From NCBI GenBank assembly GCA_902603625.1, contig CACKVM010000002.1, positions 1 through 64,000 of the forward strand: DNA of 64,000 bases, read 5' to 3'. The notes under the pieces were generated by a model. That model was given only the letters and a program-made list of their open reading frames with translations, was not told where the DNA came from and did no database searches. Within the stretch, counting starts at the first letter, position 1; the number at the start of each line of letters is the position of its first letter. The translations under genes and the position numbers were made by a program. The stretch comes from an uncultured Pelagibacteraceae bacterium (lineage in GTDB: Bacteria; Pseudomonadota; Alphaproteobacteria; Pelagibacterales; Pelagibacteraceae). Positions 21,031 to 31,449 of this stretch are shown one piece after another.

Positions 21031-21690
21031 TTAATGAGATTTAAGTAAATGAATATTCTTTTTTATATCTCCGTTGTTACTTTTAAATATTGTAGTTCCA
21101 GAAACTAAAATATTAGCACCTGCATTAATGGCTATTTTTGAATTTTCAAAATTAATTCCACCATCAATTTCAATATCAAAATCTATGTTTTTGCTTTCCT
21201 GTATTTTTTTTAATTCTTTTATCTTATCTAATACTTCTGGCATAAACTTTTGTCCCCCAAAACCAGGATTTACACTCATAATTAAAACTAAATCAATTCG
21301 ATCTAATAAATCTTTGATTACATCAATTTTCGTCTCAGGATTTAAAGATACCCCAACCTTCTTTTTTAATTTTTTTATTTTGTTTATTGAGTCTATCAAA
21401 CTACTTGTTGCCTCAGGATGAATGGTAATAATATCCGCACCTGCTTCTGAGTAAGCATCTATGTATTTATGAACTGGTGATATCATTAAATGAACATCAA
21501 ATATCATTGAAGATTTATCTTTTAATGCTTTAATTACAGGAGGGCCAATTGTTAAATTAGGAACAAAATGCCCATCCATGACGTCCACATGGATCATATC
21601 AGCACCAGCATCTTCCAGTCTTTTAATTTCTTTTCCAAGCTGACCAAAATCAGCTGATAATATTGATGGTGAAATTTGTATTTTTTTCAT
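21031..21690 (-). CDS. rpe: Ribulose-phosphate 3-epimerase
   Basis: SPSILSADFGQLG; HVDVMDGHFVPNLTIGP; MSVNPGFGGQKF. Confidence 0.97.
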   Translation of the reverse strand: MKKIQISPSILSADFGQLGKEIKRLEDAGADMIHVDVMDGHFVPNLTIGPPVIKALKDKSSMIFDVHLMISPVHKYIDAYSEAGADIITIHPEATSSLIDSINKIKKLKKKVGVSLNPETKIDVIKDLLDRIDLVLIMSVNPGFGGQKFMPEVLDKIKELKKIQESKNIDFDIEIDGGINFENSKIAINAGANILVSGTTIFKSNNGDIKKNIHLLKSH

Positions 21691-21718
21691 TGATAACTAG
21701 ATTTACTAGTATCAATTT

Positions 21719-22075
21719 TTAAAATTTAATTGAATTAAAAAATTGGTAAATTTGTCTCGAAATTTCACTTTCTAAAGGAAAAGATAGCATACCCATTACA
21801 GAATAACCTAAAACCCATGGCATTAGGTAAAATCTTATCATAAAAAAAAACCATGCTACATATAAGGGAACTAGTGGTTGAATTATAAATTTTGGAGTCA
21901 AAGGTTTGAAAATATTAATCAAGGGATTAGTAAATTTAACAAATACTTTCATAAAAAAAAATTGAGAGTCTTCTCTTTGGAAGATGTTCATCGCGACTCT
22001 TCCAATCAAAGTCCACATAATTACTCCAAGAATATAATCAATTATATAAACTAAGGGGTGAAAGTTAGCTGACAT
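21719..22075 (-). CDS. Small multi-TM protein (YggT-like)
   Basis: IDYILGVIMWTLIGRVAMNIF; FVKFTNPLINIFKPLTPKFI. Confidence 0.6.
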   Translation of the reverse strand: MSANFHPLVYIIDYILGVIMWTLIGRVAMNIFQREDSQFFFMKVFVKFTNPLINIFKPLTPKFIIQPLVPLYVAWFFFMIRFYLMPWVLGYSVMGMLSFPLESEISRQIYQFFNSIKF

Positions 22076-22108
22076 TCAAAATTTATATTGGAAAAATTAA
22101 GAAATTAA

Positions 22109-22132
22109 AAGGGGCGAAATTAATCGCCCCTT
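22109..22132 (-). terminator. Hairpin downstream of the symporter gene
   Basis: aaGGGGCGA-aattaa-TCGCCCCtt with a T-rich tract on the minus strand. Confidence 0.75.
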
Positions 22133-22144
22133 AAATAAGATTAT

Positions 22145-23959
22145 TTAATGTTGTTTACCTAGGATCGATTTACCTGACGGTACACGAACCTCATCAACCA
22201 TTTTTTGTGTTGCAGCATTAGGCTCTGCAGTAATTAAACTTACTACTACCATAGATACTAAGCTGACTGCTGAACCAAAGATACCAAACGTTAACTGCGT
22301 AATACCCAAGAATCCACTTCCGCCGTTTCTTACCCAAATTAGGTAACCAGCACCAGAAATTAATCCTAAAGCCATACCAGCTATAGCACCTTCTCTGTTA
22401 GCTCTCTTCCACCATACACCAAGTACAAGTGGGAAGAACAATCCAGACATCGCAAAGTCAAAAGCCCAGATTACTGAACCTAAGATACCTTGGATCTCCA
22501 TTGCTGCAATAGTTGCTCCAGCAAAACCAATTACTACAAGTAATACCCTTGCAACAACTAGTCGTTTTGCAGTTTCTGCTTTTGGATCAATGATCTTGTA
22601 GTACAAGTCATGAGATAAAGCATTTGCAATCGCTAGAATCAAACCATCCGCTGTAGACATAGCAGCAGCCATACCTCCAGCAGCAACTAGACCTGAGATT
22701 ACATATGGTAATCCAGCTATTTCTGGAGTTGCTAACACAACGGCTTTACCACCCATGAAAAACTCGTTTAATTCAAGAGTTCCATTTCCGTTAAAGTCGC
22801 TTACAAACATTAAGTTTGCTTGGTTCCAGTTTTGATACCAATCTATCGCTTGAACTTCTGCAATCGATTTACCGATAATACCAGTTGGTAATGACGGATC
22901 AATCAATGACAATTTAGACAGTGTAGCTAACATTGGAGCAGAAGAATAAAGTAGGAAGATAAAGAATAATGACCAACCTACTGATTTTCTAGCTGCTTTT
23001 ACACTTGGAGTAGTGAAATATCTCATCATCACGTGCGGTAATGAAGCTGTTCCCATCATCATCGCTAGTGCTAATGAAATAAATGCCCAAGGTGTAGCGT
23101 TAACCGCTGAGTGAGCTTTAGTTATTCCAGCTAAGCCTTTAGGTACTTCCTTTAGATTTTCAGCTGAGTTTTTTACAAAACCAAACTGAGCTTCTAATTC
23201 AGCAATTCTAGAAACTTCATCAGCTAACATAAAGTGTGGGAAGAAACCCGCACCCATTTTGTTACTGATCCAGAATACCGGAAGTAAATAAGCTATAATT
23301 AGTACAATGTACTGTGCTACCTGTGTCCAAGTTACTCCTCTCATACCACCTAACATAGAACATAATAAGATACTTATTAGTCCAACATAAACTGCGTATT
23401 GGAATGGAATATCAAGAGCAACAGATGCAATTGTTCCTGTAGCGTTAATCTGTGCAGTCACATAAGTAAATGAAGCAACAGTTAAAACTATTACTGCCAT
23501 TAACCTAGATAAATTACCACCGTATCTTGTACCAATAAAATCTGGAACTGTGTAACAGCCAAATTTTCTTAAGTATGGTGCTAATAAAGATGCAACTAAC
23601 ACATATCCACCAGTCCAACCTACAAGTAGTGCCATATAACCGTAACCTTTAAAGTAAATACCACCTGCCATCGCAACAAACGATGCACCAGACATCCAGT
23701 CTGCTGCTGTTGCCATTCCGTTGAACACGGTAGGTACTTGTCTTCCAGCTACGTAATACGCATCTGCTTGAGCTGTACGTGATAGATAACCAATTATCGC
23801 GTAGATGGCTACTGTAAAGGCTACGAAACAAATTCCGATAGCTTTAGCTGACATACCCATCTGTTCAGCAATTGCCATAATGATTATGAAAGCTAAAAAT
23901 CCACCTGTATAGATTCCATAAACTTTAGGCAAGTTGTCTATAAAATTACCTTTTAACAT
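22145..23959 (-). CDS. Sodium:solute symporter, acetate-permease (VC_2705-like) type
   Basis: AQADAYYVAGRQVPTVFNGMATAADWMSGASF; PHVMMRYFT; paired with DUF4212 protein. Confidence 0.9.
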   Translation of the reverse strand: MLKGNFIDNLPKVYGIYTGGFLAFIIIMAIAEQMGMSAKAIGICFVAFTVAIYAIIGYLSRTAQADAYYVAGRQVPTVFNGMATAADWMSGASFVAMAGGIYFKGYGYMALLVGWTGGYVLVASLLAPYLRKFGCYTVPDFIGTRYGGNLSRLMAVIVLTVASFTYVTAQINATGTIASVALDIPFQYAVYVGLISILLCSMLGGMRGVTWTQVAQYIVLIIAYLLPVFWISNKMGAGFFPHFMLADEVSRIAELEAQFGFVKNSAENLKEVPKGLAGITKAHSAVNATPWAFISLALAMMMGTASLPHVMMRYFTTPSVKAARKSVGWSLFFIFLLYSSAPMLATLSKLSLIDPSLPTGIIGKSIAEVQAIDWYQNWNQANLMFVSDFNGNGTLELNEFFMGGKAVVLATPEIAGLPYVISGLVAAGGMAAAMSTADGLILAIANALSHDLYYKIIDPKAETAKRLVVARVLLVVIGFAGATIAAMEIQGILGSVIWAFDFAMSGLFFPLVLGVWWKRANREGAIAGMALGLISGAGYLIWVRNGGSGFLGITQLTFGIFGSAVSLVSMVVVSLITAEPNAATQKMVDEVRVPSGKSILGKQH

Positions 23960-24219
23960 TAGTCGTCTCCTCTTTCACTGAAGCCGAATTCTTCATCAAT
24001 TTTTTCTTGTCTATTCGCAAACCAGAAAATTAAGATTACGAAAATTCCAAGAGAACCTTGACAAGTGAACCAATAAGTTAACGGGTATCCAAATGGACCT
24101 GTTACTTCGTTCATTTCTGCTCCGAAAAGGAAGATGCCAATTGAGAATACAAACCAGATTGCCAACGTTACCATTAACAATCCCCTGGTTTTTTCCCAGT
24201 GTTGTGCTTGTTTTGACAT
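23959..24219 (-). CDS. DUF4212 small subunit of the sodium:solute symporter
   Basis: 86 aa, two TM; FGYPLTYWFTCQGSLGIFVILIFWFA; directly upstream of symporter. Confidence 0.9.
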   Translation of the reverse strand: MSKQAQHWEKTRGLLMVTLAIWFVFSIGIFLFGAEMNEVTGPFGYPLTYWFTCQGSLGIFVILIFWFANRQEKIDEEFGFSERGDD

Positions 24220-24343
24220 TTATACCTCTCTCTTTTAGTTATAACTGGCCGAAACCATAACCATTATGAAAAAGATTTAAAGTGTTAAAATTGTACAAAA
24301 AAAGTGGTTTTTTGAGGTATAATTCAGATAATTAGCTGATTTT

Positions 24344-24967
24344 ATGGCAAAATATAAATTAACTTGGAAAGATCTAACTTGGAGAGATTTTAAGATTTAT
24401 TTATTTGCATTATTTAAAGCTTTTATTCCTAAACAAAAAATAAGTGATTTAAACCAGCTTGAAAACTTTATTCAAACGAAATCAGCATGGGTAACACAAG
24501 TAACACTTTATGGTTATCTAAAAACTAGGATGGGGACACGATATGTTCTTCATTTTGAGAATGATGAATTTATGAAGTCAGTAAATACAGCTAAGTGGAA
24601 TATTTATGCAGATGCTCTTCAAGACCTTACATTTTATACTTTTTCGTATTTATATGTAAATTTTGATTATCGAGATACCAATAAAGCAAAAGATATTTTT
24701 TTTAATATTCTAGATGATGAAACTTCTAATAAGATGCCGTTAGATATAATTGATAAAAATAAAAAAATTTTTACAGAAAGATTTCAAAATTTAGATTGGA
24801 AGAGTTACTGTAATAGTCTTCCATTTAATTCGAGTGCATTATCCTTATACAAGTGGTCACCTATTGCTGAAAATTTAAAAGAACTCGATCGTAAAATTGT
24901 ATTAAATTCAGCAATATTGAAATGGGATATTATTAAAAAAGAATTTAAAGAAAGAATAAAGTTTTAA
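24344..24967 (+). CDS. Conserved protein of unknown function
   Basis: 207 aa ORF with normal spacing, between the symporter and acs. Confidence 0.65.
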   Translation: MAKYKLTWKDLTWRDFKIYLFALFKAFIPKQKISDLNQLENFIQTKSAWVTQVTLYGYLKTRMGTRYVLHFENDEFMKSVNTAKWNIYADALQDLTFYTFSYLYVNFDYRDTNKAKDIFFNILDDETSNKMPLDIIDKNKKIFTERFQNLDWKSYCNSLPFNSSALSLYKWSPIAENLKELDRKIVLNSAILKWDIIKKEFKERIKF

Positions 24968-27042
24968 ATATTTTTTCTGTTTTCAACTAAACTGCTTACA
25001 ACACTCGGATCTGCCAACGTCGTAGTATCTCCTAATTGTCCGTGTTCATTAGCTGCAATTTTTCTTAAAATTCTTCTCATAATTTTACCAGATCTTGTTT
25101 TTGGAAGGCCAGGAGTAAAATGAATTAAATCTGGTGTGGCAAGGGGTCCAATCTGTTTTCTTACCCAGAGTTTTAGATCTCTTTCAAGCTCTCCAGTTTC
25201 TTGTTCGCCTGCATTTAGAGTCACATAACAATACAATCCATTTCCTTTAATGTCATGTGGGTAACCTACTACTGCAGCCTCTGCAACTTTTGGATGAGCA
25301 ACGAACGCACTTTCAATTTCTGCAGTTCCTAGGTTATGACCAGATACTATAATTACATCATCTACTCTTCCAGTAATCCAATAATATCCGTCTTTGTCTC
25401 TTCTACAACCATCCCCTGTAAAATATTTACCATTGAATTGTGAGAAATATGTATCAATAAATCTTTGATGGTCTCCATAGACTGTTCTCATTTGACCTGG
25501 CCATGACTGAGAGATACAAAGCCTACCTTCTCCGGCACCTCTAATTTCTTTTCCATCTTTATCAACTAAAACAGGTTTAATTCCATAAAAAGGTTTAGTT
25601 GCGGAACCAGGTTTTAAAGGGATCGCTCCCGTTTGAGGTGCAATCATTATTCCACCTGTTTCTGTTTGCCACCATGTATCAACTATAGGACATTTAGAGT
25701 CACCAACAACTTTGTAATACCACATCCAAGCTTCGGGATTAATTGGTTCACCTACTGTTCCCAATAATTTTAAAGATTTTCTTGAAGTCTTATTAACTGG
25801 ACCATCTCCCTCTCTCATTAAAGCTCTAATAGCCGTTGGAGCAGTGTAAAAAATATTTACTTTATATTTGTCTACTATTTGCCACCACCTTGAACTATCT
25901 GGATAATTTGGAACACCTTCAAACATTATCGTTGTCGCTCCATTGGCAAGAGGTCCATAAATTATATAGCTGTGTCCTGTCACCCAACCTATATCTGCTG
26001 TGCACCAGTAAATATCTTTTGGTTTATAATTAAAAATGTATTGATGAGTCATTGATGCATAAACCATGTATCCACCAGTAGTATGTAATACTCCTTTAGG
26101 TTTACCTGTAGATCCAGAGGTATAAAGAATAAACATTGGATCTTCAGCATTCATTTCTTCAGGTTCACATTCATTAGAAACATCTTTAATTAAATCATGA
26201 TACCAAATATCTCTATTTTCATTCCAATCAATTTCATTTCCAGTTCTTTTTACAACAATGCATTTTTTTACATTTGGACAACTTAATAATGCTTCGTCAG
26301 TTATTGCTTTTAGAGGTATTTTTTTACCACCCCTAAGACCTTCGTCTGCAGTTATAATAAATTCAGACTCGCAATCATTTACTCTTCCCGAAATAGATTC
26401 TGCCGAAAAACCTCCAAAAATAATTGAGTGTACCGCTCCTATCCTTACGCATGCTAACATTAGAACAGCAAGTTCTGGTATCATTGTTAAATAAATTGTT
26501 ACTCTATCTCCTTTTTGAATTCCTAATTTTTTTAAACCATTAGCAGCTCTTGATACCTTTTGATGAAGTTGTTTATATGTAATTCTTTGGTTATCTTTTG
26601 GATCATCCCCAACCCAAATGATTGCAGTTTTATCTTTTTTATCTTTTAAATGTCTATCAATACAATTCGCTGAAGCATTCAAAGTTCCATCTTCGAACCA
26701 TTTAATCCTTACCTCTTTTGAACTGTATTTTACATCCTTAATTTTTTTGTATGGTTTTATCCAAGTGATCCTTTTTCCTTCTTTTTTCCAAAATCCTTCA
26801 TTATTTTTAATCGATTCATTATATTTTTTTTGATATTGGTTTTTATCTGCAATACTAGTTTTTACCCACTGGGGTTTGGTCTTAATTATTAACTCGGATG
26901 GTTCATTTTTTTTATCAATTTTTTTTTTATTTTTTTTTATCTTTCTTTTTCTTCCTTTGGAGATATTTTTTGTTCTTTTTTTAATCACTCTTTTTTTAGA
27001 GGATCTTTTTATTACTTTTCTTTTTTTCTTTTTTTTTGGCAT
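24964..27042 (-). CDS. acsA: Acetyl-CoA synthetase with lysine-rich N-terminal extension
   Basis: [50 protein letters not shown]. Confidence 0.95.
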   Translation of the reverse strand: MPKKKKKRKVIKRSSKKRVIKKRTKNISKGRKRKIKKNKKKIDKKNEPSELIIKTKPQWVKTSIADKNQYQKKYNESIKNNEGFWKKEGKRITWIKPYKKIKDVKYSSKEVRIKWFEDGTLNASANCIDRHLKDKKDKTAIIWVGDDPKDNQRITYKQLHQKVSRAANGLKKLGIQKGDRVTIYLTMIPELAVLMLACVRIGAVHSIIFGGFSAESISGRVNDCESEFIITADEGLRGGKKIPLKAITDEALLSCPNVKKCIVVKRTGNEIDWNENRDIWYHDLIKDVSNECEPEEMNAEDPMFILYTSGSTGKPKGVLHTTGGYMVYASMTHQYIFNYKPKDIYWCTADIGWVTGHSYIIYGPLANGATTIMFEGVPNYPDSSRWWQIVDKYKVNIFYTAPTAIRALMREGDGPVNKTSRKSLKLLGTVGEPINPEAWMWYYKVVGDSKCPIVDTWWQTETGGIMIAPQTGAIPLKPGSATKPFYGIKPVLVDKDGKEIRGAGEGRLCISQSWPGQMRTVYGDHQRFIDTYFSQFNGKYFTGDGCRRDKDGYYWITGRVDDVIIVSGHNLGTAEIESAFVAHPKVAEAAVVGYPHDIKGNGLYCYVTLNAGEQETGELERDLKLWVRKQIGPLATPDLIHFTPGLPKTRSGKIMRRILRKIAANEHGQLGDTTTLADPSVVSSLVENRKNI

Positions 27043-27058
27043 TTTATTTTATTTATAA

Positions 27059-27472
27059 TCAAATCTTACTCATGTTATTTAAAATTTTCCAGCTTTTAGA
27101 GTCTATTGGCATTACAGATAATCTGCTTTGTTTTATCAAGGGTATTTGACCTAATTTCTTGTTTTTTTTAATCTCGCTCAATGAAATCGGTTTATCAAAT
27201 TTTTTGAGAAATTTAACTGTAATCGCAACAAAACGCCCAGATTGATCTGTTGCATCTGGGTAGGCTTCTTTTATGACTTTTACTATTCCAACAATTTCTT
27301 TTCCAATATTTGAATGATAAAAAAAACATAAGTCACCTTTTTTCATGGATTTGAGATTTTTAGCAGCTTGATAATTTCTTACACCGTCCCAAGCAGCTCC
27401 TTTGATCCCAGCTTGTTTTTGTTGATCAATAGACCAAACATTCGGCTCTGATTTAATTAACCAATATCGCAT
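27059..27472 (-). CDS. EVE domain protein
   Basis: YWLIKSEPNVWSIDQQ; WDGVRNYQAAKNLKSMKKGDLCFFYHSN. Confidence 0.93.
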   Translation of the reverse strand: MRYWLIKSEPNVWSIDQQKQAGIKGAAWDGVRNYQAAKNLKSMKKGDLCFFYHSNIGKEIVGIVKVIKEAYPDATDQSGRFVAITVKFLKKFDKPISLSEIKKNKKLGQIPLIKQSRLSVMPIDSKSWKILNNMSKI

Positions 27473-27577
27473 TATTTTATAAATTTATAATCTCTTTTTA
27501 GTCTTAATGAAATTATATTTTAGACGAACATTAGAATAGTATTTTACTATGCTATTATAAATATATAATTATAAAAA

Positions 27578-28720
27578 ATGAATATTTTAATTTGGGCTCC
27601 ATTTATCCAAAAAGTTGGCACAACCTCAAATGTTCAAAATTTGATTAGTTCTTTTATAAAATTTTCAAAAAAAGATAATTTTAAAATTGATCTAATTAAT
27701 GTTTTTGGTGAATGGGATAATTATGAATTTAGAGATATTAGAGTAAATAAAATTAAATTATTAAATTTTAAGTTTCTAAAAGAAAGTAAAAAAAATGGTT
27801 TTTTAAGAAGTCGAATTTATACGATATTAATTATAATTCTTTCAATATTTCCATTGATAAAGATATTAAATAAAAAAAAATATGATTTTTTATTTGCTCA
27901 CTTGATAACTTCCTTACCGATTTTTTTATTAAACTTTATTAATAAAGATATTAAATTAATACTTAATATTGCAGGGTTTCCTAAGTTAACTTTACTAAGA
28001 TCTTTCTTTTGGAAATTAAATCAAAAAAAAATTTATAATATAATTTGTCCTTCCCAAGAAACGAAAAATCTTTTGAAAGAAAAAAATATTTTTAATGAGA
28101 AAAAACTTTTTGTAATTAAAGACCCACATATTAGCGCAAGGGGTATTGTTAAAAAGAAAAACTATGTTGACGATGAAAAATATATTTCAAAAAATAAAAT
28201 AATTTCGATTGGTCGTTTAACTAAACAAAAAAATTATATTTTTTTATTAGAGGCATTTAAAAAAATTCTAGGTTTAAAAAAAGACCTTGAATTGATAATA
28301 ATTGGTGATGGAGAACAAAAAAAAATCATAGAAAAAAAAATACACGATTTAGGAATTTCAAGTCATGTTACATTAAAAGGTTATCAGAAAAATGTTTATA
28401 AGTATTTAAATAAATCACTTTGTTATTTTTCAACATCTCTTTGGGAAGGACCGGATTTAGCTATGCTTGATGCAGCATTTTTAAATGTTCCAATAATCTG
28501 TAGTGATTGTAAGAGTGGCAGAAAGGAATTTATAGAAAACAATAAAAGGGGTTACATATTTGAAACTAATAATATGAACTCATTAATAGATGCCTTTAAG
28601 AAATTTTTTGATGAAGATGAAGTAAAATTAAAAAGGATAATAATTGAGTCAAAAAAAGAAGTAAAAAATTTTACTCAATTTAGATTTTATCTAAATTTAA
28701 TGAAAATTCTTAAAAATTAA
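27578..28720 (+). CDS. Glycosyltransferase (GT4-like)
   Basis: IISIGRLTKQKNYIFLLEAF; LIIIGDGEQK; SLWEGPDLAMLDAAFLNVPIICSD. Confidence 0.87.
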   Translation: MNILIWAPFIQKVGTTSNVQNLISSFIKFSKKDNFKIDLINVFGEWDNYEFRDIRVNKIKLLNFKFLKESKKNGFLRSRIYTILIIILSIFPLIKILNKKKYDFLFAHLITSLPIFLLNFINKDIKLILNIAGFPKLTLLRSFFWKLNQKKIYNIICPSQETKNLLKEKNIFNEKKLFVIKDPHISARGIVKKKNYVDDEKYISKNKIISIGRLTKQKNYIFLLEAFKKILGLKKDLELIIIGDGEQKKIIEKKIHDLGISSHVTLKGYQKNVYKYLNKSLCYFSTSLWEGPDLAMLDAAFLNVPIICSDCKSGRKEFIENNKRGYIFETNNMNSLIDAFKKFFDEDEVKLKRIIIESKKEVKNFTQFRFYLNLMKILKN

Positions 28721-29790
28721 AATTTTACACCTGCTCCTTTTAAATAAGAAGCATTTTCATCCAGCTGCCATCTTGGTTTTGCTGGATGATCAAAATTATT
28801 TAATTCTTTTAATTTATATTTTTCTAGACCAACCAATGCAATCATAGCAGCATTATCACCGCAAAATTCAATCGGAGGAAAAATACTTTTAAATTTTTTT
28901 TCATTACACAAATTTGTTAACATTGATCTTATATTTCTATTAGCAGCTACACCTCCAGCAACTACAAATATTTTTTTCTCTACTATATTTTCTTTTTCGA
29001 ATTTACTAAATGCAATTGTTGTTTTTTTATATAAAATTTCTTCTATAGTTTTTTGGAATGAGGCAGCGAGATCAAATTTATCTTGTTCCGTTTCAATTGA
29101 TTTTGAAATTTTTAAAATCGAAGTTTTAAGACCAGCAAAAGAAAGATTACACCCACCTTTGTTAAATATCGGTTTAGGCAAATTATACCGATTGGAATTA
29201 CCTTTTTTTGCAAGAATTTCTATTTGTGGACCACCTGGAAATTCTATTCCTAAAATTTTAGCCGTTTTGTCAAAAGCTTCTCCTAAAGCATCGTCAATAG
29301 TAGTACCTAACCTTTTGTATTTTCCTAGACCTAGAACACTCAAAAATTGTGAATGACCACCTGAAATTAACAAAAGTAAGTAAGGAAAATTTAAAGATGA
29401 ATTTAGTTTTGGACTTAACGCATGACCTTCAAGATGATTAACAGCTACAAAAGGAATATTTAATGTTGAGGCAAATGATTTAGCAAAACTTAATCCAACA
29501 GATAAACAAACTATTAATCCTGGACCAGCGGTAGATGCTACAGCATCAATTTCCTCAATTTTTTTTCCACTATCATCAATTGCCTTTTGAACAATCCAAT
29601 CAATTTTTTCAATATGCGATCTTGCTGCCAATTCTGGAACAACTCCTCCGAATTCTTTATGTACATTTTCTTGACTAGAAACTACGTTCGATAATACTAT
29701 TGGTATTCCTTGCTCATTTTCAGAGATAATTGATGCAGCTGTTTCATCACAGCTAGATTCAATCCCTAGAATTATAGGCTTTTTGGTCAT
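28717..29790 (-). CDS. tsaD: tRNA threonylcarbamoyladenosine biosynthesis protein TsaD
   Basis: LGIESSCDETAASI; VNHLEGHALSP; LLLISGGHSQ. Confidence 0.97.
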   Translation of the reverse strand: MTKKPIILGIESSCDETAASIISENEQGIPIVLSNVVSSQENVHKEFGGVVPELAARSHIEKIDWIVQKAIDDSGKKIEEIDAVASTAGPGLIVCLSVGLSFAKSFASTLNIPFVAVNHLEGHALSPKLNSSLNFPYLLLLISGGHSQFLSVLGLGKYKRLGTTIDDALGEAFDKTAKILGIEFPGGPQIEILAKKGNSNRYNLPKPIFNKGGCNLSFAGLKTSILKISKSIETEQDKFDLAASFQKTIEEILYKKTTIAFSKFEKENIVEKKIFVVAGGVAANRNIRSMLTNLCNEKKFKSIFPPIEFCGDNAAMIALVGLEKYKLKELNNFDHPAKPRWQLDENASYLKGAGVKF

Positions 29791-29829
29791 ACAAATAGTT
29801 TTTATAAATAGTACTATCTGTTTACAAGT

Positions 29830-30750
29830 ATGAAAAAAAAGAAAATAGTTATAGGGTCAAGAGGAAGTAAATTAGCATTAATTTATGCTCAAAAAGTTAA
29901 AAATGAGATCACTAAAAACCCTAAATTTAAAAATATTCAAATACACATAAAGAAAATTGTTACAAAAGGTGATAAAATAAAGGATATTAGATTATCTGAT
30001 ATAGGTGGAAAAGGCCTTTTTTCAAAAAATATAGAGCACAATTTATTGAAAAACAAAATTGATATTGCCGTTCATGCATTAAAGGATATGCCAGCTATAG
30101 AAACAAAAGGACTTTCTACGTGTTCATTTCTTACCCGAAATGATCCAAGAGAAATTTTAATAAGCAATAATCAAAAAAAATTAAATGAGTTAAAAAAAAA
30201 TTCAATAATTGGAACATCTTCTTTTAGGAGAGAATTTCAGATTAAAAATATAAAAAAAGGATTGATTTGTAAAATTATCAGAGGAAATGTTGACACAAGA
30301 TTAGAAAAACTAAAAAAGGGTTTTTATGATGCTATTATTCTTTCATGTGCTGGTTTAAAATTGTTGAATTTAGAGGACAAAATTACTCAAACATTTTCTG
30401 TAAAAAAAATTATACCAAGTGCAGGTCAAGGGATAATAGCTATGCAATGCAGAGAAAATGACTTGGAGATTTTCAATTTATTAAAGACTATTAATGATAA
30501 AAAGACATATATTTGTGCAAAAGCCGAAAGAAACGTTTTAAAAATTTTAGAAGGAAGCTGTGAGACAGCTGTCGGTGTTCATGCTTCTTTAAAAAAAGAT
30601 AGAATTACGATTGAAGCAGAACTTTTTTCTCTGGATGGATCAAAAAGATACTATGAAAAGAGGACGAGAAATAAAAAAGACTTCTTTAAATTAAGTAAAG
30701 AAATTGGAAAAATTCTTAAAACAAAATCACAAGGACTTTATAGAAAATAA
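29830..30750 (+). CDS. hemC: Hydroxymethylbilane synthase
   Basis: IGSRGSKLALIYAQ; AVHALKDMP; GTSSFRR; LEGSCETAVG. Confidence 0.97.
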   Translation: MKKKKIVIGSRGSKLALIYAQKVKNEITKNPKFKNIQIHIKKIVTKGDKIKDIRLSDIGGKGLFSKNIEHNLLKNKIDIAVHALKDMPAIETKGLSTCSFLTRNDPREILISNNQKKLNELKKNSIIGTSSFRREFQIKNIKKGLICKIIRGNVDTRLEKLKKGFYDAIILSCAGLKLLNLEDKITQTFSVKKIIPSAGQGIIAMQCRENDLEIFNLLKTINDKKTYICAKAERNVLKILEGSCETAVGVHASLKKDRITIEAELFSLDGSKRYYEKRTRNKKDFFKLSKEIGKILKTKSQGLYRK

Positions 30751-30751
30751 A

Positions 30752-31447
30752 ATGCATATATTATTAACAAGACCATTAGAGGACAGTATAGAATTGATAA
30801 CAAAATTTAAAAAACTTGGTCATACAGTTTCTCATTTACCTTTACTTGATATTGAAAAAGTCAATTATGATGAAAACCTTGGTAGTTTTAGTGGTATAAT
30901 TTTTACAAGTGCCAACGCTATAAGGTTTTTAAATTTAAAGCATATTGATAAAAATATAAAATGTTTTTGTGTTGGATTAGCAACTGAAAAAATGGCAAAA
31001 AGTGTCGGTTTTCAGGATATAATTTGTGCCGAAGGAAATGTAAGAAATTTAAAAGAATTAATTATTCAAAACTTTAATACTTCTGAAGGGAATTTAATTT
31101 ATGTTAGCGGGGAAATGGTCACTATTGATTTAGATCAACAACTTATTGAGGAGGGTTATTCTATAAAAAGGATAATTAATTATAAGACAAAACATAATGT
31201 TATTTTTGATACAAAATTTGTAGAAAAACTTAAACTCAATATTCCTGAAATTGTTTATGTTTATTCCCAAAATAGTGCTATGAGTTTCATAAATTTTATT
31301 AAAAATGAGAAAATTGAAAGCCTATGGATGGATACTAATTTAATGTGTTTAGGTGAGAAAACTTCATCAATATTGAATGAAATTAAATGGAAAAAAATCT
31401 TTCTTTTTAATCCTGGTGATGAAGAGTTTTTATTATATAAAATTTAA
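30752..31447 (+). CDS. hemD: Uroporphyrinogen-III synthase
   Basis: ILLTRPLEDS; IIFTSANAIRFL; follows hemC; likely start MHILL rather than the track start. Confidence 0.88.
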   Translation: MHILLTRPLEDSIELITKFKKLGHTVSHLPLLDIEKVNYDENLGSFSGIIFTSANAIRFLNLKHIDKNIKCFCVGLATEKMAKSVGFQDIICAEGNVRNLKELIIQNFNTSEGNLIYVSGEMVTIDLDQQLIEEGYSIKRIINYKTKHNVIFDTKFVEKLKLNIPEIVYVYSQNSAMSFINFIKNEKIESLWMDTNLMCLGEKTSSILNEIKWKKIFLFNPGDEEFLLYKI

Positions 31448-31449
31448 TT

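Noticed and set aside
21074-21421. 115-aa plus-strand ORF
   Set aside because: Antisense to rpe, low-complexity translation, no motif.
23649-23831. 60-aa minus-strand ORF in another frame of the symporter
   Set aside because: Same-strand out-of-frame shadow of a confidently assigned gene.
22145-24219. Higher-GC, differently coded symporter region as possible recent horizontal transfer
   Set aside because: dctP shows the same pattern; codon optimisation of highly expressed transporters explains it more simply.
26876-27058. 60-aa plus-strand ORF rich in Phe/Leu
   Set aside because: Antisense shadow of the acs polylysine tail (AAA/AAG read as TTT/CTT).
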